Positions 35,042 to 42,860 of a DNA stretch of 51,296 nt are shown in pieces; the stretch's first letter is position 1; every line of letters starts with the position of its first letter. The notes beneath the pieces are model-generated. The model saw nothing but the letters and a program-made list of their open reading frames with translations, did no database searches and was not told the DNA's origin. A program made the translations under genes and the position numbers. Source of the DNA: JBPEWY01 sp052032225 (lineage in GTDB: Bacteria; Bacteroidota; Bacteroidia; Flavobacteriales; Flavobacteriaceae); assembly GCA_052032225.1 (NCBI GenBank), contig JBPEWY010000078.1, positions 1 to 51,296 of the forward strand, written 5' to 3'.

Positions 35042-36223
35042 TTGAATAAAAACTTGTTAAATACTGGTATTCAGGATTTTATACAAAAAAATATTAATGC
35101 TGACATTTCGTCAGTAGCGCTACAAAAATGGTCTTTTAACGGTGTTACAAAGCAAGAAGTTTTAGAACAATTAGAATCTAAACAAAAATGCAAAAATAAG
35201 CTGCCTACCTGGTTTAGTAAAAGTAATATTTACTACCCGCCTAAACTTTCTATAGAGCAAACATCGTCTGAAGCAACTGCTCAATTTAAAGCAGCATTAG
35301 TATCCGGAAAAAGCTTGCTTGATGCCACCGGTGGTTTTGGTGTAGATAGTTATTATTTTTCAAACCAATTTAGCGAAGTAATTTATTGCGAAGCTAACTT
35401 ACATCTAGCCGAAATAGCAGAGCATAATTTTAATGTTTTAGGTGTAAAAAATGTAAGTTGTATTAAGCAAAACAGTTTAGAATATTTAAAAAATACATCT
35501 TCAAATTTTGATGTTATTTACATAGACCCCTCAAGAAGAAGTAAAACTAAAGAGCGTGTTTTTTTATTAGAAGATTGCGAGCCGGATGTTTTAGCAAACA
35601 CTACTATATTTTTAAAGAAAGCAACTAAAGTAATTATAAAAACTGCTCCTTTATTAGATATTAAAGAAGGAATTAATAAACTTAAACATGTAGAAAGTGT
35701 TTATGTTATTGCTTTAAAAAACGAAGTAAAAGAGTTGCTTTGGATACTTTCTAACAACACCCCGGAGCATGTAACAATTCATGCTGTACAATTACAACAA
35801 AACGCTACACCCAAAACATTTGCGTTTACGCTGTTAAACGAAGCTCAATATACACCAGAATACAGCCAACCACAAACATATTTATATGAGCCCAATGCAG
35901 CAATTTTAAAAGCCGGAGCTTTTAACAGTATCGCCATATCCTACAAATTAAATAAACTACATAAACATTCACACTTATACACAAGCAACATAATACAAAC
36001 AGATTTTCCGGGAAGAATTTTTAAAATATTAGATGTGCTTGAGTATAAAAAAAAGAACTTAAAACAACTGCCAAAGCAAGCCAATATTACCACAAGGAAC
36101 TTCCCTGAACGAGCAGATGTACTTAAAAAAAAGCTTAAAATTAAAGATGGTGGTAGCAATTATCTGTTTTTTACCACCAATGCAAACAACCAGAAAATAG
36201 TTGTTATTTGTCAAAAAGCTTAA
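35042..36223 (+). CDS. SAM-dependent methyltransferase with THUMP-like domain, TTG start
   Basis: 393 residues. The SAM-binding motif I is LDATGGFGVDSYYFS (about 98-112), and a catalytic-type motif IV is IYIDPSRR (about 160-167). A C-terminal THUMP-like RNA-binding region follows (from about 300). The start codon is TTG at 35042, 7 bases after the previous stop; the N terminus MNKNLLNTGIQDFI fits flavobacterial homologs. RNA methylation, possibly rRNA or tRNA, is inferred from the fold, and the neighbouring rsmE suits that. Its end overlaps the convergent dipeptidase gene by 4 bases. Confidence 0.85.
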   Translation: MNKNLLNTGIQDFIQKNINADISSVALQKWSFNGVTKQEVLEQLESKQKCKNKLPTWFSKSNIYYPPKLSIEQTSSEATAQFKAALVSGKSLLDATGGFGVDSYYFSNQFSEVIYCEANLHLAEIAEHNFNVLGVKNVSCIKQNSLEYLKNTSSNFDVIYIDPSRRSKTKERVFLLEDCEPDVLANTTIFLKKATKVIIKTAPLLDIKEGINKLKHVESVYVIALKNEVKELLWILSNNTPEHVTIHAVQLQQNATPKTFAFTLLNEAQYTPEYSQPQTYLYEPNAAILKAGAFNSIAISYKLNKLHKHSHLYTSNIIQTDFPGRIFKILDVLEYKKKNLKQLPKQANITTRNFPERADVLKKKLKIKDGGSNYLFFTTNANNQKIVVICQKA

Positions 36224-36930
36224 TCAGCACATTCCCACTTAAAATCGGCAACACTATAGTTAGAAGCTGCATGTAAGTTATAATGCCACCACTCTGTTCT
36301 GATGCTCCAAAAACCATGCTTTTCCATTGTAGTTTTTAGCAACTTCCTATTGGCTAACACCTCTTCCGGTAAGTTTTTGTAGTCGTGGTGAGCCGGAGGT
36401 CCAAAATAATCAAAATCAGTTCCCATAGGCAACTCATCTCCTTTTTCATCAACTAAAGTAATATCTACAGCGCCTCCTTTATTATGAATTGATCCTTTAG
36501 CAGGGTTTGCAACATATTGCGGATTTGGCACAATCTCCCACATTTTCCATTGTACGCTATTGGGCCTGTAACAATCAAAAAACTTAATTTTTAGTCCTTT
36601 ATCAGCAAAATCTTTAGCTGCATTAAGCAGTGCTTTAGCAGTAGCTACCCTGACATAACATTCCGGACAATCGTACACTTTGGTTTTCAAAAAATTATTG
36701 GTTGTTGCATAACGTAAATCGTATACAAAAGCATCACTATAATCTGAAAGTTTTACAAACAATGTATCTGGAAGCGAATATAAATCTAAGCTCTTACTCT
36801 TTTTATTAGCTGCAGAATCACTCTTAACCTCATTAATTTGTAGTGTGTTTGTGTTTTTTGTTTTTTTTGAATTAGACTGTTTACAAGAAAGCAACAACAC
36901 GCCTATTAAAAATATTACAAGTAATCTCAT
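36220..36930 (-). CDS. D-alanyl-D-alanine dipeptidase-like lipoprotein (VanX/DdpX, M15D)
   Basis: 236 residues. The N-terminal lipobox LLSC (near residue 16) indicates a lipoprotein. The metal-binding block GSIHNKGGAVDITLVD (His, Asp), the EWWHYN block (catalytic Glu, third ligand His) and the FDCYRP block give an M15D peptidase. It cuts D-Ala-D-Ala, from wall recycling or diet. There are no vanA, vanH or vanS/R genes around it, so it should not be read as vancomycin resistance. It overlaps the convergent methyltransferase by 4 bases. Confidence 0.88.
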   Translation of the reverse strand: MRLLVIFLIGVLLLSCKQSNSKKTKNTNTLQINEVKSDSAANKKSKSLDLYSLPDTLFVKLSDYSDAFVYDLRYATTNNFLKTKVYDCPECYVRVATAKALLNAAKDFADKGLKIKFFDCYRPNSVQWKMWEIVPNPQYVANPAKGSIHNKGGAVDITLVDEKGDELPMGTDFDYFGPPAHHDYKNLPEEVLANRKLLKTTMEKHGFWSIRTEWWHYNLHAASNYSVADFKWECAD

Positions 36931-37015
36931 ACATTAAAAATACAAAAACAGAAGGTTTTTTAAATTTTAAAGGAAGCTTATAGCTGATAATGAAAGTAAA
37001 CTTGTGTATACAAAC

Positions 37016-37044
37016 AAAAAAACCTCAGCAAATGCTGAGGTTTT
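37016..37044 (-). terminator. Terminator of the tRNA operon
   Basis: Arms AACCTCAGC and GCTGAGGTT around a 4-base AAAT loop, with seven T following on the minus strand. It lies 4 bases past the tRNA-Arg end and 86 bases before the dipeptidase start. Confidence 0.85.
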
Positions 37045-37047
37045 CTG

Positions 37048-37121
37048 TGATTGCGGCAGGATTCGAACCTGCGACCGTCTGCTTAGAAGGCAGATGCTCT
37101 ATCCAGCTGAGCTACGCAACC
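37048..37121 (-). tRNA. tRNA-Arg (anticodon TCT)
   Basis: 74 bases. The acceptor arm GGTTGCG pairs with CGCAATC (one G-U), the discriminator is A, the D arm is GCTC..GAGC, and the anticodon loop is CTTCTAA. The T arm GTTCGAATC is standard. CCA is not encoded. Last tRNA before the terminator. Confidence 0.97.
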
Positions 37122-37126
37122 ATTTG

Positions 37127-37201
37127 TCGGGGTGGCAGGATTCGAACCTGCGACCTCTTGGTCCCAAACCAAGCGCGATAACCGGGCTACGCTACACCCC
37201 G
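37127..37201 (-). tRNA. tRNA-Pro (anticodon TGG)
   Basis: 75 bases. The acceptor CGGGGTG pairs with CACCCCG, discriminator A, anticodon stem CTTGG/CCAAG with loop TTTGGGA. CCA is not encoded. Five bases separate it from tRNA-Arg. Confidence 0.97.
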
Positions 37202-37209
37202 TAAAACAG

Positions 37210-37293
37210 CGGAGAGACCGGGATTCGAACCCGGGCAACGCTTACGCGTTGACAGATTAGCAATCTGCTCCATTACCACTCTGGCACCTCTCC
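37210..37293 (-). tRNA. tRNA-Ser (anticodon GCT)
   Basis: 84 bases with the long variable arm typical of serine (AACGCGTAAGCGTT). The acceptor GGAGAGG pairs with TCTCTCC, discriminator G, anticodon loop TTGCTAA. First tRNA of the operon. Confidence 0.97.
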
Positions 37294-37332
37294 TATTTTG
37301 TTATTAGAACGTACAGTTTTTATTTGCGGATG

Positions 37333-37363
37333 CAAATGTAGTAGTTCAACTTAAAGAACGCAA
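37333..37363 (-). promoter_or_regulatory. Promoter of the tRNA operon
   Basis: On the minus strand TTG (37361-37363), a 20-base spacer and TACATTTG (37333-37340), an exact Bacteroidetes promoter. Transcription would start near 37326, about 33 bases before tRNA-Ser. This is the clearest promoter in the window. Confidence 0.75.
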
Positions 37364-37405
37364 CTATTTTTTTAATTTTTTTATCCTAAAAACCTATACT
37401 TTCTG

Positions 37406-39454
37406 TTATTCAGGATATTCTACTCGCAAATGATAGATATTGGTAAGTTTCTTTTTTAATACCTTTTTTATGGCTTGTATTTCTTTAAAAGTAATATTAG
37501 CATTCAGAAACTGTCCGTCATTAATTTGATTGTCTATAATATTCTCAACAAATTCATCAATTACAGGGTACGTTGGATTTTTTAGGCTTTTAGATGCGGC
37601 TTCTACTGCATCACACATCATTAAAATTGCAGTTTCTTTAGAAAAAGGGATAGGCCCGGGATATCTGAAGTTTTCTATATTAACATCACTTTTGTTTGCC
37701 TCTTCTTTTTTGTAAAAATAGTATACTACAGATGTGCCATGATGTGTTCTTATAAAATCTATCACCCTATCAGGAATCTTGTTTTTTCGTGCAATTTCTA
37801 TTCCTTCTATTACATGGTTAATTATAATTTTGGCACTCTCTGAAGGGTCTAGCTCATCATGCGGATTAATATTAGTTGCTTGGTTTTCTGTAAAATAGCG
37901 AGCGTTTTTCATCTTACCAATATCATGGTAAAGTGCTCCTACTCTAACTAACATTGCATTGGCTCCAACCTCATTTGCTGCTGCTTCGGCTAAATTGGCT
38001 ACTTGTAAAGAGTGATGAAACGTTCCTGGAGCTTTATTTGCTAATTCTTTTAATAGTTTAGAGTTGGTATCTGATAATTCTAAAAGGGAAACATCAGAAA
38101 CTAATCCAAATATTTTTTCATAAATGTAAATAAGAGGTTGTGCAAATAGTGTTGCTAATCCGTTTAAAATAAAATATCCGAAAACAATCCACTCAATATT
38201 TTTAAATGTTCCCTCCTGAATTACATGAAACGCAAAATAAGAAACAATGTAAATAAAGGTAATTTGCCCTACCGATATAAATAAATTGGCTCTTTTATAA
38301 AGCTCAGAAACCGTTAATATAGTTACGATACCTGCTATAATCTGCAAGAAAATAAACTCAAAACTATTTGGTACTACAAACCCTAAAATGAGCACGGTAA
38401 GTACATGAGCAAACAATCCTAATCTGGCATCAAAAAATGCTTTTAAGATTAATGGTAAAATACAGAGTGGTACTACAAAAACATAATTAGCGTTAAACTT
38501 AACAATTTGTGTAGTTAAAAACACCATTAGCATGATGTTTACGAATATGAATGTTACTTTGGTGTTGTGCTCAAAAATCTTGGGACGATACTTTTTTAAG
38601 AACAAAAACAACATTATTAATGCCAATGCCACCAGTAGCGTGTAACCAATTAAAATAACGGTGTAATTGGTGTCGCTCCAAAGCTCAGACTCAAATTCTT
38701 CTTTTAAAGAAACCAGCATTTGATAGCGTTCACCTTCTACTACTTCTCCTTTGGCGATTATGAGTTTTCCGGCATCTACATTTCCTCTAATGGTAGAAAT
38801 CGTAGCTAACTCTTCGTCTAACTCTTGTTGAGTAAGCGCATCATCGTAAACTACATTAGGTTTTAAAAGTTGAAAAAATATATTAAAAAACGGCTGTTTG
38901 TATGATGTTAAATTATAAGCAGACAACACCTCCTGAAGCACCTTTTCTAACTTGCTCATAGTAAAAAATTCTTCAACCGGCACTAAAACAGCTTCATTAC
39001 CTTTAAGCAAATAAACATGTGTTTGGTTGTTAAAACCCGAAGCATCTGCAAGCATTCCATACTTGTAAACGGTATTAATTATTTCTTGGCCGGCAGTAAA
39101 AAGGCGTTGTTGTTCAATTCCGGTTAATTCTGAGGCAGAAAAAACAGATTCAAATTGGTTTTCATAATTTTGTTGAACCTTTGTAACAACCTCTTTTTGA
39201 TACGTATAATAGGGTATTAAATTGTTTTTAATATTAATTTTTTCTTGAGCTATCTCTTCTTCAGATTTCTTAATAGCAAAGTCAAAAGGAGCGTAAAAAT
39301 TTTCATATTGCCATGGTTTTCCTTTCTGAAATTCGTACTTAAACTTACCTCCCTTAGGAAATAAGTAAACAATTAAAAATATTGAGGCAACGTACAGAAA
39401 TACTTTGTAAATAAACGACTGGTTACGGTAAACTTTATCGAGTGTTTTTTGCAT
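37406..39454 (-). CDS. PgpH-type 7TM-HD phosphohydrolase (probable c-di-AMP phosphodiesterase)
   Basis: 682 residues. After one N-terminal helix (about 17-35) comes an extracytoplasmic 7TMR-HDED domain (to about 265), then about seven membrane helices (270-465), then a cytosolic HD domain (about 475-660). The HD site shows HHSLQVANLAEAAA, ALYHDIGKM, NHVIEGIEIA and RTHHGTS, with all metal ligands present. In PgpH this domain hydrolyses cyclic di-AMP. The organism should then have a diadenylate cyclase, which is not in this window. It diverges from the thiolase gene; the spacing to its start is 119 bases. Confidence 0.9.
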   Translation of the reverse strand: MQKTLDKVYRNQSFIYKVFLYVASIFLIVYLFPKGGKFKYEFQKGKPWQYENFYAPFDFAIKKSEEEIAQEKINIKNNLIPYYTYQKEVVTKVQQNYENQFESVFSASELTGIEQQRLFTAGQEIINTVYKYGMLADASGFNNQTHVYLLKGNEAVLVPVEEFFTMSKLEKVLQEVLSAYNLTSYKQPFFNIFFQLLKPNVVYDDALTQQELDEELATISTIRGNVDAGKLIIAKGEVVEGERYQMLVSLKEEFESELWSDTNYTVILIGYTLLVALALIMLFLFLKKYRPKIFEHNTKVTFIFVNIMLMVFLTTQIVKFNANYVFVVPLCILPLILKAFFDARLGLFAHVLTVLILGFVVPNSFEFIFLQIIAGIVTILTVSELYKRANLFISVGQITFIYIVSYFAFHVIQEGTFKNIEWIVFGYFILNGLATLFAQPLIYIYEKIFGLVSDVSLLELSDTNSKLLKELANKAPGTFHHSLQVANLAEAAANEVGANAMLVRVGALYHDIGKMKNARYFTENQATNINPHDELDPSESAKIIINHVIEGIEIARKNKIPDRVIDFIRTHHGTSVVYYFYKKEEANKSDVNIENFRYPGPIPFSKETAILMMCDAVEAASKSLKNPTYPVIDEFVENIIDNQINDGQFLNANITFKEIQAIKKVLKKKLTNIYHLRVEYPE

Positions 39455-39573
39455 TGTTTAAAATTAACCTTCTCAAAAATAGAAAAAATAGCCGGGTAGC
39501 TACTACATAGCTCTTGTTGTTTTATGAATATCACTATAAAATACCTAAATTCGCAAACAGAAAATTTTATAAA

Positions 39574-40749
39574 ATGAGTAAAGAAGTAGTTATTGTATCT
39601 GCAGCAAGAACCCCCATAGGTAGCTTTATGGGAGCGCTTTCTACGATACCTGCTCCAAAATTAGGCGCTGTTGCCATTAAAGGAGCTTTACAAAAAATTG
39701 GTTTAGATCCTAAAAATGTAGATGAGGTTTTAATGGGTAATGTGGTGCAAGCCGGAGAAGGACAAGCACCAGCAAGACAAGCTGCAATTTATGCCGGTAT
39801 TCCAGATACTGTACCTTGTACTACAGTAAATAAAGTATGTGCTTCTGGTATGAAAGCTATTATGCAAGGAGCACAAGCCATTGCTCTTGGCGATGCAGAT
39901 GTTGTAGTTGCCGGAGGAATGGAAAATATGAGTCTTATTCCGCATTACACTTATATGCGCCGTGGTCTTAAATTTGGCCCAACCACTTTAGAAGATGGAA
40001 TGCAAAAAGACGGCTTAGTTGATGCATACGATAAAAACGCAATGGGTGTGTGCGCCGATTTATGTGCTGTTGAGCATAATTTTTCTAGAGAAGACCAAGA
40101 TGCTTTTGCAATACAATCCTACAAACGTTCTGCAGCAGCTTGGGAGGCCGGAAAATTTAATGATGAGGTTGTACCGGTTGAAGTACCTCAACGTAAAGGT
40201 GATCCGGTTGTAGTTTCTGAAGACGAAGAATACAAAAATGTAATTCTGGAGAAAATACCAAATCTTCGTCCCGCATTTACAAAAGACGGTACTGTAACAG
40301 CAGCAAATGCATCTACTATTAATGATGGAGCAGCTGCCGTTGTTTTAATGAGCAAAGAAAAAGCGCAAGAATTAGGCTTAACACCACTGGCAACTATAAA
40401 AAGTTATGCAGATGCTGCCCAAGAACCAAAATGGTTTACTACCGCACCCGCAAAGGCACTACCTAAGGCTTTAGACAAAGCAGGGTTAAGCATTAACGAT
40501 ATTGATTACTTTGAGTTTAACGAAGCTTTCTCTGTTGTTGGATTAGCTAACATGAAAATTTTAGGCTTAGACAGCAGTAAAGTTAATGTTAACGGTGGCG
40601 CTGTTTCTTTAGGTCATCCGCTAGGATGTTCTGGTGCCAGAATTGTAGTAACACTTTTAAATGTATTAAAACAAAATAATGCCAAATTTGGTGCTGCTGC
40701 TATTTGTAACGGTGGTGGTGGTGCTTCGGCTATTGTATTAGAACGCTAG
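39574..40749 (+). CDS. Acetyl-CoA C-acyltransferase (thiolase)
   Basis: 391 residues from ATG 39574 (MSKEVVIVSAARTPIG), the standard thiolase start; an earlier in-frame TTG would add 20 unlikely residues. The reactive cysteine is in KVCASGMKA (about 91-99), the other active-site residues are in NGGAVSLGHPLGCSGAR (His, about 351) and CNGGGGASA (Cys, about 381). The type (biosynthetic acetoacetyl-CoA or degradative 3-ketoacyl-CoA) is not readable from sequence. It is followed after 18 bases by the NlpC/P60-like gene. Confidence 0.94.
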   Translation: MSKEVVIVSAARTPIGSFMGALSTIPAPKLGAVAIKGALQKIGLDPKNVDEVLMGNVVQAGEGQAPARQAAIYAGIPDTVPCTTVNKVCASGMKAIMQGAQAIALGDADVVVAGGMENMSLIPHYTYMRRGLKFGPTTLEDGMQKDGLVDAYDKNAMGVCADLCAVEHNFSREDQDAFAIQSYKRSAAAWEAGKFNDEVVPVEVPQRKGDPVVVSEDEEYKNVILEKIPNLRPAFTKDGTVTAANASTINDGAAAVVLMSKEKAQELGLTPLATIKSYADAAQEPKWFTTAPAKALPKALDKAGLSINDIDYFEFNEAFSVVGLANMKILGLDSSKVNVNGGAVSLGHPLGCSGARIVVTLLNVLKQNNAKFGAAAICNGGGGASAIVLER

Positions 40750-40767
40750 TAAGTTTCTATAATTTTC

Positions 40768-41520
40768 ATGCAATACGGAATTTGTAATTTAAGTATTGTA
40801 CCGGTTAGGGTGGCTGCAGATCATGCCACCCAACTGGTCACGCAACTTCTTTACGGTGAACACTTTAAAGTTTTAGAAAAAAGAAAACACTGGAGTAAAG
40901 TTCGTATTGCTCTTGATAATTGTGAGGGTTGGATTAGCAATAGCCAATACAAAGAAATTGATGAAGATAGCTATAATACAATTAATACTGCTTCTAAACA
41001 ACTTACCACCAATTTAGTAGATTATATTTCTGATGAAAACAATAGGCTAATGCCTATACCAATGGGCAGTGTAATTAGTAATACTGATTTGCTACAACAT
41101 ACCTTTGAAGGCGAAAGCACTTCAGATAAAAAATCAAGACAAGATTTAATTAGCTCTGCACTACTTTTAGTTAATACACCCTACTTGCTTGGAGGTAAAA
41201 CTCCTTTCGGAATAGATGCTTCAGGTTTTACCCAATTGGTTTATAGCTTAAGTGGCTATGGCTTACTACGCCAAGCAAATGAACAAGCAACACAAGGAGA
41301 AGTTTTAAGTTTTATTGAAGAAAGTGAGCCCGGCGACTTAGCCTTTTTTGATGATGCCGAAGGCAACATTGTTCATGTTGGTATTATTATGGCAGACAAT
41401 TATGTGATTCATTGTCAAGAAAAAGTTAGGATAGATAGAATAGACCATACAGGCATTTTTAATGTAGATACCAAACTATACTCACATAAACTAAGAGTAA
41501 TTAAAAAAATAATCCCATAA
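40768..41520 (+). CDS. SH3-NlpC/P60 protein with catalytic Cys replaced by Ala
   Basis: 250 residues, no signal peptide visible. The N-terminal half (about 1-65) has an SH3-like fold (GEHFKVLEKRKHWSKVRI, then GWISNSQY), followed by a linker. The C-terminal half (from about 125) is an NlpC/P60 (C40) domain with PYLLGGKTPFGIDASGFTQLVY, GDLAFFD and VHVGII. The family consensus is DCSGF; here Cys is Ala151 (codon GCT, 41218-41220). His203 is kept. After the third motif the sequence is VIHCQEKVRID (Cys216). Catalysis by the normal mechanism is therefore unlikely; it may be a pseudoenzyme that binds muropeptides. It closes an operon with the thiolase and a bidirectional terminator. Confidence 0.88.
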   Translation: MQYGICNLSIVPVRVAADHATQLVTQLLYGEHFKVLEKRKHWSKVRIALDNCEGWISNSQYKEIDEDSYNTINTASKQLTTNLVDYISDENNRLMPIPMGSVISNTDLLQHTFEGESTSDKKSRQDLISSALLLVNTPYLLGGKTPFGIDASGFTQLVYSLSGYGLLRQANEQATQGEVLSFIEESEPGDLAFFDDAEGNIVHVGIIMADNYVIHCQEKVRIDRIDHTGIFNVDTKLYSHKLRVIKKIIP

Positions 41521-41550
41521 AAAAAGGCGCTTTTAAAAGCGCCTTTTTTT
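41519..41550. terminator. Bidirectional terminator between convergent genes
   Basis: A perfect palindrome: seven A, GGCGCTTTT, AAAAGCGCC, seven T. The symmetric form serves both the rightward NlpC/P60 gene and the leftward TPR gene. Confidence 0.9.
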
Positions 41551-41568
41551 AAACTATATACTTTTTTA

Positions 41569-42831
41569 TTATTGCTCTAAAAGAGCCTTTATTCTTTTAT
41601 AATTTTCGGTATCACCAAGTGCACCATATATGTTTTTAAGCTGCTCTAACATGCTAGTGTTGTTAGGATTGTTTTCTAATCCTTGTTCTAACACTTCGGC
41701 TGCACTTTTAAATAAACTATCTTTTTTAGCCTTTAACTCATCGTACTTTTTAATATCATCTCTGCTGGTTCCTAATGAGTTCATTTGGTCTATTAACGAG
41801 TTTCCTTCGTTAACGTACGATGTAGATAAGTTTAAAATTGCATTTACATATTCAGGATTTAATTCTATAGCTTTTCTGTAGGCTGTCCTGGACTCTTCAT
41901 AATTCCCCTGTTCCATATTAATTACACCTATATTGTAATGTAAATCTGGGTTATCTGGAGCCATTTCTACTGCCTCTTGCATCAACTCTTTAAACTTGTC
42001 TTTATCTCCAAGCTTAAAATATAAGTTTGCTTGATTTAAAATTAAGTTTACATCGTCAGGGTAAGCTGCTCTTGCTTCATCAAAAGCTGCTTTAGCTTTT
42101 TCATCCTGACCAAGTTGTTGGTAAATAAAAGCAATGTTTTTAATAATTTCTGCTTTTTTAGACGGAGATTTTTCGTCTTTAGGATCTTTATAGCTTCCAG
42201 ACTTAACCATTAAATCACGCTGTAATTTTGGCATTGCTTCACGCTCGCCGGTTTCTACATTAACAGCAGTATAAGTAGTCTCACTACCATCATATCCTAA
42301 ATCTTTAAGCTCTGTGTAATACTTTAATGCAGACTCATAATCACCTCCATTTACAGCACTTGCAGCTGCATAGTATAAGTACATAGTATCTTTTTTGCTT
42401 AAAGTATAGCTTAAATAAAGTTTCTTAGCAGCAGCGTCAAACTTTTTTTGCTTGTTATCATCTACAGCAGAGTTTACTAAGTCTGCAGTCATAGCCTGAA
42501 GCGCTTCTTTAGCATCGTCTGTGTAACGCTTTTTTGTGTTGGCTTCAAACTCTATTAGCTTTTTGTATGATGAGATTGCTTGATCAAAAGCAGTTTCATC
42601 TCCACTTTTTGCTGCAATGTCTTGGTATACTTTACCGGTTAAAAAATAGTACTGTGCTTTGTACTTATCGTCTGCACTTTCTATAGAAGACGAAATGCTC
42701 TCTAATGCTGCTTTAGCTTCAGATGATTTACCAGATTTTAACGCCTTCTCTGCAACCTTTAATTCACTTTTTTGTGCAAATGTTGCTACTGAAATTAACA
42801 TAGCCGTAGCTACAACTAAAACTCTTTTCAT
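41569..42831 (-). CDS. Secreted TPR-repeat protein
   Basis: 420 residues from ATG 42829-42831. A signal peptide (MKRVLVVATAMLISVATFAQ) is followed by at least five or six TPR-like helical pairs. The clearest are AKAAFDEARAAYPDDVNLILNQANLYFKLGD, near the centre, and a canonical copy with PDLHYNIGVINMEQGNYEESRTAYRKAIELNPEY. The frame is open 9 codons further up, but that adds a polar prefix in front of the signal and nearly reaches gyrA. It lies 29 bases after gyrA and is probably co-transcribed. Role unknown; periplasmic scaffolding is inferred from the repeats. Confidence 0.88.
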   Translation of the reverse strand: MKRVLVVATAMLISVATFAQKSELKVAEKALKSGKSSEAKAALESISSSIESADDKYKAQYYFLTGKVYQDIAAKSGDETAFDQAISSYKKLIEFEANTKKRYTDDAKEALQAMTADLVNSAVDDNKQKKFDAAAKKLYLSYTLSKKDTMYLYYAAASAVNGGDYESALKYYTELKDLGYDGSETTYTAVNVETGEREAMPKLQRDLMVKSGSYKDPKDEKSPSKKAEIIKNIAFIYQQLGQDEKAKAAFDEARAAYPDDVNLILNQANLYFKLGDKDKFKELMQEAVEMAPDNPDLHYNIGVINMEQGNYEESRTAYRKAIELNPEYVNAILNLSTSYVNEGNSLIDQMNSLGTSRDDIKKYDELKAKKDSLFKSAAEVLEQGLENNPNNTSMLEQLKNIYGALGDTENYKRIKALLEQ

Positions 42832-42860
42832 TTTCTTTTTTTCTGTTTGTTTTTGCAAAT

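Noticed and set aside
36220..36930. Vancomycin-resistance function for the VanX-like lipoprotein
   Set aside because: No vanHA ligase or sensor genes nearby, and a lipoprotein signal suits wall-peptide scavenging.
36990..37204. Two overlapping rightward open frames across the tRNA cluster
   Set aside because: They are antisense to two structured tRNAs and the terminator; no other coding signal.
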